In this document: positions 24,260 through 25,584 of the stretch, piece by piece | How the letters are laid out: every line of letters begins with the position of its first letter | How positions within the stretch are numbered: the first letter of the stretch is position 1 | DNA from: Alkalibacillus silvisoli | Lineage (GTDB): Bacteria > Bacillota > Bacilli > Bacillales > Alkalibacillaceae | Length of the DNA stretch: 25,584 nt | Reading direction: 5' to 3' | Assembly (NCBI RefSeq): GCF_039521975.1 | Contig: NZ_BAAACZ010000013.1 | Coordinates: 1-25,584 of the forward strand | Program-made: the position numbers and the translations under genes | Notes under the pieces: model-generated | Told to the model about the DNA's origin: nothing | Databases searched by the model: none | Seen by the model: only the letters and a program-made list of their open reading frames with translations

Positions 24260-25399
24260 ATGAATTTCCAACTAACAGAAGAACAACAAATGCTACGCAA
24301 AATGGTTCGTGATTTTGCGGAAAATGAAGTCGAACCAACAGCAGCTGAGCGTGATGAAGAGGAACGATTTGACCGCGAAATTTTCGATAAAATGGCGGAA
24401 CTTGGCTTTACTGGGATCCCGTGGCCAGAGGAATACGGTGGAATTGGTTCAGACTTTGTAAGCTATGCTATTGCTGTTGAAGAACTTTCACGCGTATGTG
24501 CATCAACAGGTGTTACATTATCAGCTCACATTTCATTAGCTAGCTGGCCAATTTACATGTACGGATCAGAAGAACAAAAGCAAGACTTCTTACAACGTCT
24601 TGCAACAGGTGAAGCGCTTGGTGCTTATGCATTATCAGAGCCGGGTGCAGGTAGTGATGTTTCATCAATGAAAACAACAGCTAAGCTTGATGGTGATGAA
24701 TATATCCTAAACGGATCGAAAGTGTGGATTACTAACGGTGGCGTAGGTGATATTTACGTTGTTTTTGCCAAAACAGATATGGATGCACAACATAAAGGAA
24801 TCTCTGCGTTTATTGTTGAGAAAGGAACTGAAGGTTTTACTTTCGGTAAGAAAGAAGAAAAACTTGGGATCCGTTCATCTCCAACAACAGAGTTAATCTT
24901 TGAAAACTGCCGAATCCCTAAAGGAAATATGTTAGGTGAAGAAGGGGAAGGGTTCAAGATTGCGATGACAACATTAGATGGTGGGCGTAACGGAATCGCA
25001 GCGCAAGCAGTTGGTATTGCGCAAGGTGCATTAGACAAATCAACTGAATATGCCAAAGAACGTGAACAGTTCGGAAAACCAATTGCGAAAAACCAAGGGA
25101 TTTCTTTTAAACTAGCAGACATGGCAACCGAAATCGAAGCTTCAAGACTACTAACTTACCAAGCGGCATATAACGAATCAGAAGGTTTACCCTATCAGAA
25201 AGAATCAGCAATGGCGAAATTATTCGCTGGAGATACAGCAATGAAAGTAACAGTAGAAGCGGTGCAAGTATACGGTGGTTACGGCTACACGAAAGACTAC
25301 CCAGTTGAGCGGTACATGCGTGATGCGAAAATCACGCAAATTTACGAAGGCACACAAGAAATTCAACGACTAGTCGTTGGACGAATGGTGACGAAATAA
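24260..25399 (+). CDS. acdA: Acyl-CoA dehydrogenase, AcdA-like
   Basis: A 379-residue FAD enzyme with the same reaction and fold as its neighbour. It shows ALSEPGAGSD near 125, the C-terminal YGGYGYTKDYPVERYMRDAK, and catalytic Glu363 in QIYEGT. The stretches TAAERDEEERFD, GIPWPEEYGGIGSD and LDGGRNGIAAQAVGIAQGAL match Bacillus AcdA as I recall it, the enzyme normally encoded beside fadF. It begins 15 bases after mmgC, with a strong AAGGAGG site. Identical length and many shared blocks point to an old duplication that has diverged, probably with different chain-length preference. Confidence 0.94.
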   Translation: MNFQLTEEQQMLRKMVRDFAENEVEPTAAERDEEERFDREIFDKMAELGFTGIPWPEEYGGIGSDFVSYAIAVEELSRVCASTGVTLSAHISLASWPIYMYGSEEQKQDFLQRLATGEALGAYALSEPGAGSDVSSMKTTAKLDGDEYILNGSKVWITNGGVGDIYVVFAKTDMDAQHKGISAFIVEKGTEGFTFGKKEEKLGIRSSPTTELIFENCRIPKGNMLGEEGEGFKIAMTTLDGGRNGIAAQAVGIAQGALDKSTEYAKEREQFGKPIAKNQGISFKLADMATEIEASRLLTYQAAYNESEGLPYQKESAMAKLFAGDTAMKVTVEAVQVYGGYGYTKDYPVERYMRDAKITQIYEGTQEIQRLVVGRMVTK

Positions 25400-25416
25400 G
25401 TTTTATTGAAAATTAA

Positions 25417-25442
25417 GCCTGAATGGACTTGTCCATTCAGGC
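25417..25442 (+). terminator. Perfect 12-bp hairpin after acdA
   Basis: GCCTGAATGGAC (25417-25428) and GTCCATTCAGGC (25431-25442) pair perfectly. No T run follows, so as a terminator it would be weak. It directly abuts the tandem repeat. Confidence 0.5.
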
Positions 25443-25443
25443 A

Positions 25444-25518
25444 ATAATTGTCGGACGAAGCAGGATAATTGTCGGACGAAGCAGGATAATTGTCGGACGA
25501 AGCAGGATAATTGTCGGA
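25444..25518. repeat. 21-bp tandem repeat array (three full copies plus a partial)
   Basis: Copies start at 25444, 25465 and 25486 and are identical, with core TTGTCGGACGAAGCAGG preceded by ATAA. A fourth partial copy starts at 25507 and diverges after TTGTCGGA. It is non-coding, and the stretch from 25519 to the window end shows no gene. Confidence 0.95.
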
Positions 25519-25584
25519 TGACGTACAATAGTCTGTGTAAGTCCAAATATGTATAAAAAAAGAAAGTAAGGTACACCCTCTAGT

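Noticed and set aside
24754..25122. 122-codon reverse frame under acdA
   Set aside because: It is an antisense shadow of a conserved enzyme with no start signals.
25444..25518. CRISPR or plasmid-type iteron array
   Set aside because: Units are directly contiguous with no spacers, and there is no replication gene nearby. Iterons cannot be excluded by sequence alone but have no support here.

Overview
The window is about 25.6 kb of low-GC Firmicutes DNA. It most resembles a moderately halophilic or alkaliphilic member of the Bacillaceae. The grounds are B. subtilis-type gene neighbours (ywdI, ywdK, ywhD, pbpG, ywiB, argS, clsB, fadF, mmgABC, acdA), strong AGGAGG-type ribosome binding sites, AT-rich spacers with sigma-A promoters, and a very acidic secreted peptide-binding lipoprotein. 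The exact genus cannot be read from the sequence.

Layout. Positions 1-422 hold no gene. They carry a GC-rich, inverted-repeat-bounded dispersed element and a terminator. A YjiH-type membrane protein (minus strand) is divergent from an unlisted 43-codon gene at 2090-2221, which has its own promoter, ribosome binding site and terminator. It is followed by a sodium-coupled NSS-family transporter. From 3.8 to 10.1 kb comes a conserved Bacillus housekeeping stretch: ywdI, ywdK, an unrecognised small secreted protein, ywhD, a class A penicillin-binding protein on the minus strand, and the ywiB-argS pair. The 845-bp gap between the convergent argS and clsB genes is a repeat-rich scar. It holds a degraded dispersed repeat, a strong bidirectional hairpin, a frameshifted ISL3-type transposase N-terminus, and a 20-bp-phased array of TTCGCCTGA boxes.

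From 12.1 kb to the end the window is catabolic. FadF is the predicted membrane Fe-S protein that takes electrons from acyl-CoA dehydrogenases. It is separated from the beta-oxidation operon mmgA-mmgB-mmgC-acdA (thiolase, 3-hydroxyacyl-CoA dehydrogenase, two acyl-CoA dehydrogenases) by a complete five-gene oligopeptide ABC importer (D-F-B-C-A order). Both fatty-acid transcription units carry a dyad that fits the Bacillus FadR consensus in the same register, and the thiolase promoter also has a near-consensus CcpA cre site. The oligopeptide operon instead has two CodY-box-like sequences in its leader. The region therefore reads as two nutrient-scavenging modules with separate controls.

I see no rRNA, tRNA, CRISPR array, prophage or obvious defence system, and no convincing wholly new system. 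The least explained items are the small secreted protein with an amphipathic C-terminus, the 43-residue protein, and the two phased intergenic repeat arrays.
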